DNA of 64,000 bases from Myxococcales bacterium (GCA_020633515.1 JACKDM010000014.1:26509-90508); one strand, 5' to 3'; shown: positions 51,971 through 61,723, numbered from the stretch's first letter. A program made the numbers and translations. Notes: generated by a model not told the origin, from the letters alone.

Positions 51971-54900
51971 GACGCCTCCTCTGCGGCGGGTTCGACGAAC
52001 TCTGCGAGGCGTTGCAGGCAGTTGCGGACCGCGGCGACGGTGTGCTGCCGCTCGCGGGCGTCGAAGGTATACACCAGCTTGTAGTCGGCGGGCGCGAAGA
52101 AACGGGCGCCGGGCGCGGTGACGAGCGCGACGACGCGGTCGACGGGCATGGGGCTCTCGGGGTGGAAGACGAGCTGCACGCGGTCGGGCGCGTGGTCGAG
52201 CTGGCGGAGGCCGATCTGGCGGGCGAGGGTGCGGATCCGCATGACCTCGATGAGGTTCTGCGCGGGGCCGGGGAGCTCGCCGAAGCGGTCCTGCATCTCG
52301 TCGGCGGTGGCGAGGACCTGCTCTTCGTCGGTGGCGTTGGCGAGGCGCTTGTAGAGGACGAGGCGGAGGTGCTCGTCGGGCACGTAGTCTTCGGGGAGGC
52401 GGGCGTTGACCTGCACGTTGATGTCGGGGTCGAACTCGACCTTGGGGGGCTGGCCGCGGAGCTCGCGCACGGCGTCTTGCAAGAGCTCGGCGTAGAGGTC
52501 GATGCCGACGGCCTGGACCTGGCCTTTCTGTTTGGTGCCGAGCAGCTCGCCGGCGCCGCGCAGCTCCATGTCGTGGCTGGCGACGTGGAAGCCGGAGCCG
52601 AGCTCGGTGAACTTCTGGATGACGGCGAGGCGGGTGCGGGCCTCGGAGCTGAGCGTGGCCTCGGAGGCGACGAGCAGGTAGCAGTAGCCGCGGTCGCGGC
52701 TGCGGCCGACGCGGCCGCGGAGCTGGTAGAGCTGGGCGAGGCCGTAGCGGTCGGCGTGGTCGACGAGCATGGTGTTGGCGGTGGGGATGTCGATGCCCGA
52801 CTCGATGATGGTGGTCGAGAGCAGCACGTTGAAGCGGCCCTCGGTGAAGTCGACCATGACCCGCTCGAGCTGTTTGGGATCCATCTGGCCGTGGCCGACG
52901 ACGATGCGGGCTTCGGGGACGAGCGAGGTGAGCCAGGCCTTGCGGGCGTCGATGCTCTGCACGCGGTTGTGGACGAAGAAGACCTGCCCGCCGCGGCCGA
53001 GCTCGCGGAGGATGGCGTCGCGCACGACCTCGTCGGTGGCGCGGCAGACGTAGGTGCGCACGCTGAGGCGGTCGGAGGGCGGGGTGGTGATGACCGAGAG
53101 GTCGCGGATGCCGGAGAGGCTGAGCTGGAGCGTGCGGGGGATGGGGGTGGCGGTCATGGCGAGCACGTCGACGTCGGTGCGCAGCTCTTTGAGGCGCTCT
53201 TTGTGGCGGACGCCGAAGCGGTGCTCTTCGTCGAGGACGAGCAGGCCGAGGTCGGCGAACTTGACGTCCTGGCTGAGCAGTCGGTGGGTGCCGACGGCGA
53301 TGTCGATGCGGCCGTTCTTGAGGTCCTGGAGCTGCGCCTTGGCCTCGGCGGGGTCGGTGAGGCGGCTGAAGAGGGCGACCTTGACCGGGTAGTCGGCGAA
53401 GCGGGTCTTGAAGGTCTTGTAGTGCTGGAGCGCGAGCACGGTGGTGGGCACGAGCACGGCGACCTGCTTGGCGTCGACGACGGCCTTCATCGCGGCGCGG
53501 AGCGCGACCTCGGTCTTGCCGAAGCCGACGTCGCCGCAGAGGAGGCGGTCCATGGGGCGGGGGCGGCCCATGTCGGCGAGGACCTCTTCGATCGCGCGCT
53601 CCTGGTCGGGGGTCTCTTCGAAGGGGAAGGTGCCTTCGAAGGTGCGGAAGTAGTCGTCGGGGGTGGAGAAGGCGTAGCCCTGGGCCATCTCGCGGCGGGC
53701 GTAGAGGTCGAGGAGCGCGAGCGCGTCTTCTTCGGCCTGGATCCTGGCCTTGCTGCGGGTCTTCTGCCAGGTGGTGCCGCCGAGCTTGTCGACGCGGGGG
53801 TCGGCCTGGCCGGCGCCGGCGTACTTCTGGAGGCGGCCGAGCTTGTAGACGGGGAGGTAGAGCTTGTCCTGGCCGGCGAACTCGACGACGAGGAAGTCGC
53901 TCTCGCCGCCGGCGACGACGAGCTTCTTGAGGCCGATGTAGCGGCCGATGCCGTGGTCGGCGTGCACGACGTAGTCGCCGGGTTCGAGCTCCTTGAAGCT
54001 CTGGATGAAGGGGCTCGCCTGGTCTTCGGCGGTGCGGGCGCGGCGGCGGGGGGCCTTGGTGCCGAAGATCTCTTCTTCGGTGATGAGCGCGAAGCCGTGG
54101 CTGACGAGGCGGAAGCCGCCGCCGACGTCGCCTTGTACGAGCACGGCGCCGGCTTCGCCGGGGCGGGGGGGGCGGAGGTAGTGGTGGGGGGCCTCGGTGG
54201 CGCGCTGTACGGCGACGCCGTAGTTGACGAGGACGCGCTCGAGGCGGTCGAGCTGGGTCTCCTGGCGGCAGGCGAGCACGACGCGGGCGCCTTCGGCGAC
54301 CTGGGCGCGCACGGCTTCGGCGAGGGGGGCGAGGGGCTGCTTGGCGGCGCGGTGCTGGACGAGCTGGGTGGAGAGGAGGTGGTTGTCGGGCACGCGGAAG
54401 GTGATGGCGTCGCGCGGGCCTTCGACGGCGCCGAGCTCGTCGACCATCTGGAGGACGTGGGCGCGGAGCTGGGGGCGGGCTTGGAGGGCGGCCATGGCTT
54501 CGTGGGGGGTGAGCGCGTGGCGTTCGGGGGCGAGCACGGGTTCGTGGCGGGCGCGGGCTTCTTCGTGGCCGCGGGCGAGGTGGTCGAACTGCTCGCGGAG
54601 GCGGTCGCCGACGGCGAGGGGGTCGAGCACGATGTAGTGGGCGGCGGCGGGGAGGTAGTCGAAGAGGGTGGCGAGCGCGGGGTAGAAGGCGGGGCGGTAG
54701 CCTTCGACGCCCATGAAGGGGATGCCGTTGTTGAGGTCGTCGAGGATGGGCTGGAGCTTGCGGGTGGGCACGCCGGCTTCGGCGGCGGCGTCGAGGATGC
54801 CGCTGCGGGCGCGTTGTTTGAACGGGTCGATGAGGAGCTCTTCGCGCACCGGGGGGATGAGGAGGGTGTCGCCGGCGTCCTGGCGGGTGCGCTGGGTGTC

Positions 54901-55554
54901 GGGGTCGAACTCGCGGAGGCTCTCGACGGTGTCGCCCCAGAGCTCGATGCGGATGGGGCGGTCGCGGTGGGGGGGGTAGACGTCGAGGATGCCGCCGCGG
55001 ATGGCGAAGGTGCCGGGGTCTTCGACGGTGCTGACGGCGTGGTAGCCGCCGTCGGCGAGGGCGCGGAGGCAGGCGGCGCGGTCGAGGTCCTGGTCTTTGG
55101 CGACGAGGAAGCTGTGCTCGACGAGGGCGTCTTTGGGCATGACGCGGCGGGCGAGGGTGGCGGCGCAGAGCACGATGAGGGGGCTGGTGTCGGCCCAGGT
55201 GAGGCGGGCGAGCTCGGCGAGGAGGCGCATGACGGCGCCGCGGTCGGGGGAGAGGTGGCCGTAGGGGCTCTGGTCGATCTCGGGGAGGTGGGTGACGGCG
55301 GCGGGGTCGCCGGTGAAGAAGCGGAGGTCGGCGGCGACGCGGCGGGCGTCGCTGGCTTCGGGGGTGACGATGACGAGGGGGCGGTCGAGGCGGCCGTGGA
55401 GGGCGCAGGCGAGGTAGGCGAGGAGGTCGGCGTCGACGCCTTCGAGGTCGATGGCGCGGTCACCGGCGGTGATGGCGGCGACGACGCGGTCGAGGGGGTA
55501 GCGTTCGGTCTGCTCGGGGAGCGGGGCGGCTGCGGGTTGGTCGGGCCCGGTCAT
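51967..55554 (-). CDS. mfd: transcription-repair coupling factor
   Basis: 1195 residues, close to the family norm. Removes RNA polymerase stalled at DNA damage and recruits UvrA. N-terminal UvrB-like module, RNA-polymerase-interacting 'LEPGDYVVHADHGIGRYIGL' near 540, helicase Walker A LCGDVGFGKTE, DEEH box VLDEEHRFGV, RecG-like 'SLSGIRDLSVITTPP', and a C-terminal TRCF domain. ATG at 55554 chosen: the upstream frame is open but not conserved in character. First gene of the mfd-parvulin-surA operon. Confidence 0.97.
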   Translation of the reverse strand: MTGPDQPAAAPLPEQTERYPLDRVVAAITAGDRAIDLEGVDADLLAYLACALHGRLDRPLVIVTPEASDARRVAADLRFFTGDPAAVTHLPEIDQSPYGHLSPDRGAVMRLLAELARLTWADTSPLIVLCAATLARRVMPKDALVEHSFLVAKDQDLDRAACLRALADGGYHAVSTVEDPGTFAIRGGILDVYPPHRDRPIRIELWGDTVESLREFDPDTQRTRQDAGDTLLIPPVREELLIDPFKQRARSGILDAAAEAGVPTRKLQPILDDLNNGIPFMGVEGYRPAFYPALATLFDYLPAAAHYIVLDPLAVGDRLREQFDHLARGHEEARARHEPVLAPERHALTPHEAMAALQARPQLRAHVLQMVDELGAVEGPRDAITFRVPDNHLLSTQLVQHRAAKQPLAPLAEAVRAQVAEGARVVLACRQETQLDRLERVLVNYGVAVQRATEAPHHYLRPPRPGEAGAVLVQGDVGGGFRLVSHGFALITEEEIFGTKAPRRRARTAEDQASPFIQSFKELEPGDYVVHADHGIGRYIGLKKLVVAGGESDFLVVEFAGQDKLYLPVYKLGRLQKYAGAGQADPRVDKLGGTTWQKTRSKARIQAEEDALALLDLYARREMAQGYAFSTPDDYFRTFEGTFPFEETPDQERAIEEVLADMGRPRPMDRLLCGDVGFGKTEVALRAAMKAVVDAKQVAVLVPTTVLALQHYKTFKTRFADYPVKVALFSRLTDPAEAKAQLQDLKNGRIDIAVGTHRLLSQDVKFADLGLLVLDEEHRFGVRHKERLKELRTDVDVLAMTATPIPRTLQLSLSGIRDLSVITTPPSDRLSVRTYVCRATDEVVRDAILRELGRGGQVFFVHNRVQSIDARKAWLTSLVPEARIVVGHGQMDPKQLERVMVDFTEGRFNVLLSTTIIESGIDIPTANTMLVDHADRYGLAQLYQLRGRVGRSRDRGYCYLLVASEATLSSEARTRLAVIQKFTELGSGFHVASHDMELRGAGELLGTKQKGQVQAVGIDLYAELLQDAVRELRGQPPKVEFDPDINVQVNARLPEDYVPDEHLRLVLYKRLANATDEEQVLATADEMQDRFGELPGPAQNLIEVMRIRTLARQIGLRQLDHAPDRVQLVFHPESPMPVDRVVALVTAPGARFFAPADYKLVYTFDARERQHTVAAVRNCLQRLAEFVEPAAEEAS

Positions 55555-55610
55555 GGTGACCTCTCCGGGGGGTCGGGGCGGGGCAATGTAGGCAAGGGCG
55601 GGGCGCGGAA

Positions 55611-56207
55611 TCAACCGGGGGGCGGGGGGAGGGGGAGCCCGAGCGCGGCGGCGTCGGCGGGGGTGTCGATGTCGGCGAAGCGGGTGGGGTCAGGGGCGTC
55701 GAGGATGAGCGGGTCGAGGTGGGCGAGGATGCGGGCGAAGCCGGGGGCGGCGTCGTGGAGGGCGGCTTCGAACGCGGGGAGCGCGGTGACGTGCCAGCAG
55801 GCGGCGAGGGGCTGGAGGTGGCCGGCGGCGCGGTAGAGGGCGGCGCGGTGGCCGGGGCGGTGGGGGATGAGCGCTTCGAGGGTGGGGGCGTCGAGGCGGG
55901 GGAGGTCGCAGGCGAGGGTCCAGATCCAGGTGTGGCCGTGGGCGCGGGCGTGGCGGAGCGCGGTGAGGACGCCGCCGGGGGCGCCGCGGTGGGGGAGGGC
56001 GTCGGGGATGATGGGGTGGGGGGCGGCGGCGTAGGGGCCGTGGGGGTCGGCGATGAGCACGGTCTCGGCTGCACGGGGGGCGAGGAGCGCGGCGAGGCGG
56101 TCGATGTTGGGGCGGCCGTCGACGGGGATGAGGCCCTTGGGGCGGCCGTCGAGGCGGCGGGCACGGCCGCCGGCGATGATGGCGCAGAGTTCCGTTGCCG
56201 TGCTCAC
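55611..56207 (-). CDS. mobA: molybdenum cofactor guanylyltransferase (MobA-like)
   Basis: 198 residues. Adds GMP to molybdopterin. The nucleotide loop IAGGRARRLDGRPKG is a variant of LAGGxSxRMGxxK; 'WIWTLACDLPRLDAPTLEAL' contains the metal-binding Asp. I choose the GTG at 56207: it gives the right length and has GGAGGG 8 nt upstream. Both the ribosome-binding site and the first codons come from repeat copy C. No other molybdenum-cofactor gene is in the window. Confidence 0.88.
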   Translation of the reverse strand: MSTATELCAIIAGGRARRLDGRPKGLIPVDGRPNIDRLAALLAPRAAETVLIADPHGPYAAAPHPIIPDALPHRGAPGGVLTALRHARAHGHTWIWTLACDLPRLDAPTLEALIPHRPGHRAALYRAAGHLQPLAACWHVTALPAFEAALHDAAPGFARILAHLDPLILDAPDPTRFADIDTPADAAALGLPLPPPPG

Positions 56208-56239
56208 TTCGGCGCCCTCCGCGGCTGCGCCGCTGCGGG
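56197..56239 (-). repeat. dispersed structured repeat, copy C (3' part only)
   Basis: About 43 bp matching the 3' portion of copy A: GCAGCGGCG.AGCCGC, GGAGGGCGCCG and GAGCACGGC, with a T replacing C to create GTG. It fills the space between the upstream amidotransferase stop and mobA, and supplies mobA's ribosome-binding site and first codons. Confidence 0.65.
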
Positions 56240-56950
56240 TCAACGCTTCAGCCAGTGGCGGGCGAAGTTCTGGAGGATGATGGCGCCGCTGTCGACGTCG
56301 ACGGCGGCGTCGCGGAGGCGGGCGGCGGCGCCGGGGCCCATCTCGGCGTCGATGGCGGGGGCGCGGCTGTCGATGATGGCGCGGATGATGTCGGCGTCCA
56401 TCTCGGGGTGCCATTGCACGGTGCGGCAGTGGTCGCCGATGGCCATGGCCTGCACGGGGGTGTTGTTGTTGCCGGCGATGACGCGGGCGCCGGGCGGGGC
56501 GACGGTGACGGCGTCGCTGTGGGTGGTGATGACGGGGAGCGTGCGGGGGAGGCCGGCGAAGAGGGGGTCGTCGGTGTAGAGGTCGACGGTGGTGGTGCCG
56601 ATCTCGCGGCCGTTGGGGTTGGGTCCGACGGCGCCGCCGTAGGCTTCGCCGAGCATCTGGTGGCCGTAGCAGACGGCGAGGGTGGGGACGCCGGCGTCGA
56701 CGGCGGCGCGGAGCCAGGTGGTGGCGCGGAGCGACCAGGGGGCGTGGTCGTGGACCGAGTGGGGGCTGCCGGTGACGATGAGGCCGCCGAGCTCGCCGGG
56801 GGAGGGGAGGGGGTCGTCGGTGATGGCGCCGATGACGTCGATGTCGGTGATGTCGAGGCCGAGGCGGGCGGCGAACCAGTGTTCGTAGCCGCCGCGGCGG
56901 GCGAGGAGCGCGGGCGCGGGGGCGCCGGTGCGGAGGATGGCGAGGCGCAT
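56240..56950 (-). CDS. class I glutamine amidotransferase-like protein (GMP-synthase type)
   Basis: 236 residues. Nucleophile elbow AVCYGHQML with C94, and WHPEMD for the His-Glu of the triad; 'GGLIVTGSPHSVHDH' is the oxyanion strand. Stand-alone GATase domain without a synthetase, as in GuaA-like gamma-glutamyl hydrolase homologues. Substrate unknown. ATG at 56950. Confidence 0.88.
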   Translation of the reverse strand: MRLAILRTGAPAPALLARRGGYEHWFAARLGLDITDIDVIGAITDDPLPSPGELGGLIVTGSPHSVHDHAPWSLRATTWLRAAVDAGVPTLAVCYGHQMLGEAYGGAVGPNPNGREIGTTTVDLYTDDPLFAGLPRTLPVITTHSDAVTVAPPGARVIAGNNNTPVQAMAIGDHCRTVQWHPEMDADIIRAIIDSRAPAIDAEMGPGAAARLRDAAVDVDSGAIILQNFARHWLKR

Positions 56951-57013
56951 GTGGCAAGAGATGCGCGGTGTTGGGGCGGGTTTCGAGGGGGTGGGGTGTG
57001 GTAAAGGCGGCGG

Positions 57014-57775
57014 ATGCAGATCGCAGATGTGCCGTGGTTGACCGAGGGGCTGTTGTTCGTGGGCGGGGCGGTGGCGGGCTTCGTCAACGCGGTGGCGGGC
57101 GGGGGGTCGGCGCTGACGTTGCCGATCCTGATGCTGTCGGGGCTGGACGCGGGGGTGGCGAACGGGACGAATCGGGTGGCGGTGACGGTGCAGTCGGCGG
57201 CGTCGGCGGCGACGTTTCATCGGCGGGGGGTCCGGCCGTGGCGGGCGGTGGCGCGGGCGGCGTGCTTCGCGTTGCCGGGCGCGGTGGCGGGGGCGCTGGT
57301 GGCGGTGCGGTTGCCGCCGCTGGCGCTGGAGCGGTTGTTCGGGGTGGTGTTCCTGGCGCTGGCGGTGCTGATGGTGGCGCGGCCGGCGTGGTTGACGCCG
57401 GCGGGGGAGGGGGGGGGTGATCGGTGGCCGGGCGCGTGGGGGGCGGCAGGGTTGTTCGCGGTGGGGTTGTACGGGGGGTTGTTTCAGGCGGGGGTGGGGA
57501 TCCCGCTCCTGGTGCTGCTGGTGGGGGCGATGGAGCTGGATCTGGTGGCGGCGAACGCGGTGAAGGGGGCGTTGGTGGCGGTCTATACCGCGGTGGTGCT
57601 GCTGGTGTTCGGGGGGGCGGGGCAGATCGCGTGGGGGCGCGGGGCGGTGCTGGCGGCGGGGGGGCTCTTGGGGAGCGTGCTGGGGGCGCGGGCGGCGATC
57701 GATCGGGGGGCGCCGTTCATCCGGAAGCTGGTGTTCGTGGCGTTGGTGGCGGCGGGGCTCGAGGCGCTGTGGTAG
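57014..57775 (+). CDS. TauE/SafE-family sulfite or anion exporter
   Basis: 253 residues with about eight membrane helices. N-terminal 'GGAVAGFVNAVAGGGSALTLPIL' and the second-half 'GLYGGLFQAGVGIPLLVLL' are the two repeated family motifs. Members export sulfite, sulfoacetate or other small organic anions. ATG at 57014. Divergent from the amidotransferase gene. Codon choice here is unusually G-rich, with many GGG codons. Confidence 0.88.
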   Translation: MQIADVPWLTEGLLFVGGAVAGFVNAVAGGGSALTLPILMLSGLDAGVANGTNRVAVTVQSAASAATFHRRGVRPWRAVARAACFALPGAVAGALVAVRLPPLALERLFGVVFLALAVLMVARPAWLTPAGEGGGDRWPGAWGAAGLFAVGLYGGLFQAGVGIPLLVLLVGAMELDLVAANAVKGALVAVYTAVVLLVFGGAGQIAWGRGAVLAAGGLLGSVLGARAAIDRGAPFIRKLVFVALVAAGLEALW

Positions 57776-57782
57776 CGCGGGC

Positions 57783-59069
57783 TCACCGGGTGTCGGGGTC
57801 GCGGGGGCGGGAGCTGGGCGCGGTGGTCCAGTCGTAGTCGGGGTCGTTGGGGCAGGCTTCGCAGACGGGGACGTCTTCGCGGTGGCGGACGTCGAGGGTG
57901 CGCTCGATCCAGCCGACGCCGCCGCGGTTGTCGCGGAGGATGACCCAGACGGTGTAGAGGCCGGGCGTGTCGGGCAGGTACCAGTAGAACTCGGGGGTGA
58001 CCTGGGCGCCGAAGCTGGTGCGGGTGTAGGCGAGGTCGTCTTCGACGCTGCCGGCGCTGACGTAGATGTTGGCCTGGAGCTGCTCGGTGAAGACGCGGTA
58101 GCCGAGCGCCTCGGCGACGTACTCGAGGAGGCGGGTGATGTAGGCGGGCAGCTCGGCGAGGTCTTCGGGGAGCTCTTGGAGGTCGGCGGGGACCTCGAGG
58201 TCCTGCGGGAGGGTGACGACGTAGTATTCTTCTTCCTGGTTGCGGACTTCGGCGCGGCGGTCATTGGCGCCGAGCGGGCGGATGAGGAGCGTGGTGCCGG
58301 TGTAGGCGATCGGGAGCACGTTCTGGCGGATGTCGGTGTCGGCGACGCTGAGCGAGTCGCAGATGGTGCGCACGAGCTCGTTGAAGAGGTTGGCGGTGAA
58401 GCGGCCGTCGCGGGCGTAGTAGCTGTCGGGGACGTGGAGGTCGTTGACGAGGAGCGCGCACATCTCGGGGTTGTTGTTGGGCCTGAAGGCGATCTCGTCG
58501 TCGAGGCCGAGGAGCTGCGCGAGGCCCTCGGGGTTGACGGTGAGGGTCTTGCCGGCGCGGAGGCGGCCGGAGGGGCCTTCGATCTCGATGTCGAGGAGGA
58601 GGAAGAGGCCGCCGAAGCCGCGGAGGGGGTCGGCGGCGAGCGCGGCGTTGAGGAAGTCGGCAGAAGCGTTGAAGCGGAAGGTGAGGTCGCGGCCGCTGCG
58701 GCCGATGAGGCCGTCGACGGCGGTGACGACGGGCTGGCCGTCTTCGAGGGCGTCGCAGGTGGGGTTGTCCTGGCGGTAGAGGCAGGCGCGGGCCCGGAGC
58801 GCGAAGGGGCCGTCGGGGTGGGCGGGGTCGACGATGAGCGGCTCGATGATGAAGTCGACGGCGTCGTCGGTGACGGTGAAGCCGATGGGGAGGCCGGCGA
58901 AGCGGTCGCCGTCTTCGAGGGCGCCCCAGCGGATGGCGACCTGCTCTTCGGGGCTGTCGACGGCGCGCACGGCGAGGACGCGGAAGTCTTCGACGAGGTA
59001 GCGGGTGTCGAAGTCGGTGCAGCCGGCGAGGAGCACGAGCGCGAGCAGGGCGACGCGGTGACGGGTCAT
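57783..59069 (-). CDS. lipoprotein of the TonB-receptor operon
   Basis: 428 residues. ATG at 59069 shares a base with the receptor's stop codon (TGATG overlap). Lipobox LVLLAGC. Middle part beta-rich with no known family; the C-terminus has an Ig-like segment 'YWYLPDTPGLYTVWVILRDN' and a Cys pair (VCEACPND). As the last gene of exbB-exbD-tonB-receptor, it may be a surface ligand-capture lipoprotein. Confidence 0.8.
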   Translation of the reverse strand: MTRHRVALLALVLLAGCTDFDTRYLVEDFRVLAVRAVDSPEEQVAIRWGALEDGDRFAGLPIGFTVTDDAVDFIIEPLIVDPAHPDGPFALRARACLYRQDNPTCDALEDGQPVVTAVDGLIGRSGRDLTFRFNASADFLNAALAADPLRGFGGLFLLLDIEIEGPSGRLRAGKTLTVNPEGLAQLLGLDDEIAFRPNNNPEMCALLVNDLHVPDSYYARDGRFTANLFNELVRTICDSLSVADTDIRQNVLPIAYTGTTLLIRPLGANDRRAEVRNQEEEYYVVTLPQDLEVPADLQELPEDLAELPAYITRLLEYVAEALGYRVFTEQLQANIYVSAGSVEDDLAYTRTSFGAQVTPEFYWYLPDTPGLYTVWVILRDNRGGVGWIERTLDVRHREDVPVCEACPNDPDYDWTTAPSSRPRDPDTR

Positions 59070-61693
59070 CAGAAGCTCCCCCGTACGCCGAGGCTGGGCA
59101 GGATCGTCAGCCCCGGGAGCGGGGCGGACTCTTCGTAGCGGTAATCGTAGCGCGTGCCCTCGGGGTTGAGCGCGTTGTAGACGTTCTGCAGGTCGAGGTA
59201 GGCGCCGAGCTGCCACGCGGTGAAGACCCAGGTGCGCTCGACGCGGAGGTCGAGCTGGTTGAAGGGGCGGGTGCGCACGCTGTCTTCGAGGCCTTCGATC
59301 GGGTCGTACTGGCCGGTGTCGGCGTTGAAGGAGGCCCCGAGCACGGGGGTCTCGAGCGTGCCCGAGGTGAGCCGGAAGCGGAGGCCGGCCTCCCAGTCGG
59401 CGGCGAACTTCCAGCTCGCGACGATGACGAGGTTGTGGGTCTGGTCGAAGGGCGTGGGCTCGAAGCGGGTGCCGGGGCCGTCGTCTTCTTCGGAGCGGGA
59501 GAGGGTGTAGGCGATCCAGCCGTAGACGTCGCGGGTGACCTCGTGGCGGAGCAGGAGCTCGAGCCCGTAGGCGCGGCCGGTGGCGTGGTTGACGAAGAAG
59601 CGGCGCCGGCCGTCCTCGTCGATCGGGGGCTCCTCGACGCGGTCGGAGAGGTTCTGCCGCTGGATGTAGAAGAGCTGCACGTCGAGGCTGATCGCCTCGG
59701 TGAGCTGGTGCTCGACGCCGAGGCCGTAGTGCCAGGCTTCTTCGGGGTAGAGGTCGGGGTTGCCGAAGTCGGGGTCGAGCTGGAACTCGGTGGGCGGCTG
59801 GCTGAAGCGGCCGACGCCGCCCTTGATCACCCATGCCTTGTCGTCGTCGATGGTCCAGCGCGCGGTCACGCGGGGGTCGATCGCGGAGCGGTGGCGGCCG
59901 GCCCAGTCGAAGTGGTCGGTGCGCAGGCCGGCGACGAGGGTGAGCGGGCCTTGGAGCGGGGTCCACTCGGCCTCGAGGTAGACGGCGCCGCCGACCTGCG
60001 CGAGCTCGCGGTCGATCTCGGTGGCGGCCTCGGCGAGCGGGTTGCTGTCGGGGGGGCGGCGGAAGTCGCCGGGCGGGAGCGGGGTGGTGCCGGAGAGGCT
60101 CACCCGGCGGGCGAGCGCGTCGAAGCCGGTGCGCAGCGTCAGCGTCTCGGTGGGCGCGATCCGCAGGTCGTAGCGCAGGCCGAACTCTTCGATCCGGCCC
60201 TCGCCGTCGACGTCGCCGATCTGGAAGCCGGTCGCGTCGAGGCCGATGACGGGCGAGAGGGTGAAGTCGACGTCGCGGCTGAGGTTGGCCTGCCAGTCGA
60301 GCTTGAGGCGGTGGAAGCCGATGCCGGCGGTGACGTCGTACGAGATGTTGCTGCCGGGCTCGCCGACGACGATGAGCTCGTCGTCGGAGCCGAAGGCGAG
60401 CAGGCTGAGGGTGTGGTGGCGGTCGATGCGCCAGTCGAGGCGCGCCTGGTAGTCGTAGTAGCGGGGCAGCACCTGGGTCAGATCGGCGTTGAAGACCTCG
60501 ATCGCGGTGGTGATGACGGCGTCGATGTAGCTGCGGCGGAACGAGCCGGAGAAGCTGACGTCGTCGAGGAAGGGCACGGGGCCTTCGAGGTAGACGCCGG
60601 CGTCGAAGAGGTCGACGTCGGCGCTGCCCTGCCACTGGCGGCTGGTGGTCTTGCGGGTGCCGACGTCGATGACGCCGCCGATCGCGCGGCCGAAGCGCAC
60701 GCTGAAGTTGCCGGGGTAGTAGTCGATGCGGTCGAGCATCTCGGGCGGGAGCACCGAGGGGCCGCCGAGGAAGTGGAAGAGCAGCGGGACCTCGTGGCCG
60801 TCGATCATGACCGCCGAGTCGCCGGGGGTCGAGCCGCGCACGAGGAGCACGCCGAGCACGTAGGGGGCGCGGGCGATGCCGGGCAGGTTCTGCACGACGC
60901 GGATCGGGTCGCCGAAGGTGCCGGGCACGGTGCGCAGCTCCTCGCGCTGGAGCGTGCGGCGGGTGAGGCTGGTCTTGGCGCGGTCGCCGCGCACGATGGT
61001 CTCGTAGGGTGAGGTGCGCAGGCGCTCGAGCAGCACGTCGACGGTGACTTCTTCGCCGGCGACGAGGCCGAGCGCGACGCGCTCGCGGCGGTGGTCGGGC
61101 GAGGTGGCGACGAGCTCGGCGTCGCCGGGGGGGAGCGCGTCGAGGGTGAAGCGGCCGCCGGCGTCGGTGAGGACCTCGACCGCGCCGACGCTGACCGGGA
61201 CGGCGGCGAGCGGGAGGCCGGTGCCCTTCTCGCGGACGCGACCGACGACGCGGGCGACCTCGGGGGCGGCGGGCTCGACCTGCGTGGGGTCGGGCACGAA
61301 CTCGAAGCGGTAGGTGAACGGGACCCGGATCGCGGCCGGCTCGCCGTTGATGTGGGCGGGGCTGAACTCGAACTGCCGGGCGGCCTCGATCGCGGCCTCG
61401 TCGAAGCCGTCGCCGACGGGCTCGCCGGCGAGGGCGACGTCGGTGACCGCGCCGTCGGCGCCGATGGTGATGACGAGCGCGACGGCGGCGGCCTTCTCGG
61501 TGGCCTTGGCGGCCTCGGGGTAGGGCGCCTCGACGAAGCGGAGCAGCGCGGGGGCCTTGGTGACGACCATCTGCTGCGGCGGTGGGGCGGCGGCGGCCTC
61601 CTCCTCGGCGGTGAGGCGGCGCGCGCCCTCCTGTGCGCCGGCGGGCGCGGCGAGGAGGAGCGCGGTGAGGAGGGCGAGGCGGCGGGCGTTCAC
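59069..61693 (-). CDS. TonB-dependent receptor with fused N-terminal TonB-C domain
   Basis: 874 residues; GTG start at 61693. Domain order: signal (1-21), TonB C-terminal-like domain (about 45-135: 'YPEAAKATEKAAAVALVITI', 'AARQFEFSPAHINGEP'), carboxypeptidase-regulatory beta domain (about 145-225), plug (about 235-345, 'MIDGHEVPLLFHFLGGPS', 'DYYPGNFSVRFGRAIGGVI') and a 22-strand barrel ending in F874. The extra TonB-like domain sits in the periplasm at the receptor's own N-terminus. Substrate unknown. Same operon as ExbB, ExbD and TonB. Confidence 0.92.
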   Translation of the reverse strand: MNARRLALLTALLLAAPAGAQEGARRLTAEEEAAAAPPPQQMVVTKAPALLRFVEAPYPEAAKATEKAAAVALVITIGADGAVTDVALAGEPVGDGFDEAAIEAARQFEFSPAHINGEPAAIRVPFTYRFEFVPDPTQVEPAAPEVARVVGRVREKGTGLPLAAVPVSVGAVEVLTDAGGRFTLDALPPGDAELVATSPDHRRERVALGLVAGEEVTVDVLLERLRTSPYETIVRGDRAKTSLTRRTLQREELRTVPGTFGDPIRVVQNLPGIARAPYVLGVLLVRGSTPGDSAVMIDGHEVPLLFHFLGGPSVLPPEMLDRIDYYPGNFSVRFGRAIGGVIDVGTRKTTSRQWQGSADVDLFDAGVYLEGPVPFLDDVSFSGSFRRSYIDAVITTAIEVFNADLTQVLPRYYDYQARLDWRIDRHHTLSLLAFGSDDELIVVGEPGSNISYDVTAGIGFHRLKLDWQANLSRDVDFTLSPVIGLDATGFQIGDVDGEGRIEEFGLRYDLRIAPTETLTLRTGFDALARRVSLSGTTPLPPGDFRRPPDSNPLAEAATEIDRELAQVGGAVYLEAEWTPLQGPLTLVAGLRTDHFDWAGRHRSAIDPRVTARWTIDDDKAWVIKGGVGRFSQPPTEFQLDPDFGNPDLYPEEAWHYGLGVEHQLTEAISLDVQLFYIQRQNLSDRVEEPPIDEDGRRRFFVNHATGRAYGLELLLRHEVTRDVYGWIAYTLSRSEEDDGPGTRFEPTPFDQTHNLVIVASWKFAADWEAGLRFRLTSGTLETPVLGASFNADTGQYDPIEGLEDSVRTRPFNQLDLRVERTWVFTAWQLGAYLDLQNVYNALNPEGTRYDYRYEESAPLPGLTILPSLGVRGSF

Positions 61694-61723
61694 GCGGTCT
61701 CGGGGCCTTGGCGCCAGCGGCGG

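Noticed and set aside
52012..55836. 1274-codon open frame on the plus strand, opposite mfd
   Set aside because: Low-complexity Gly/Val/Glu/Ala protein; a reflection of the third-position GC bias of mfd on the other strand.
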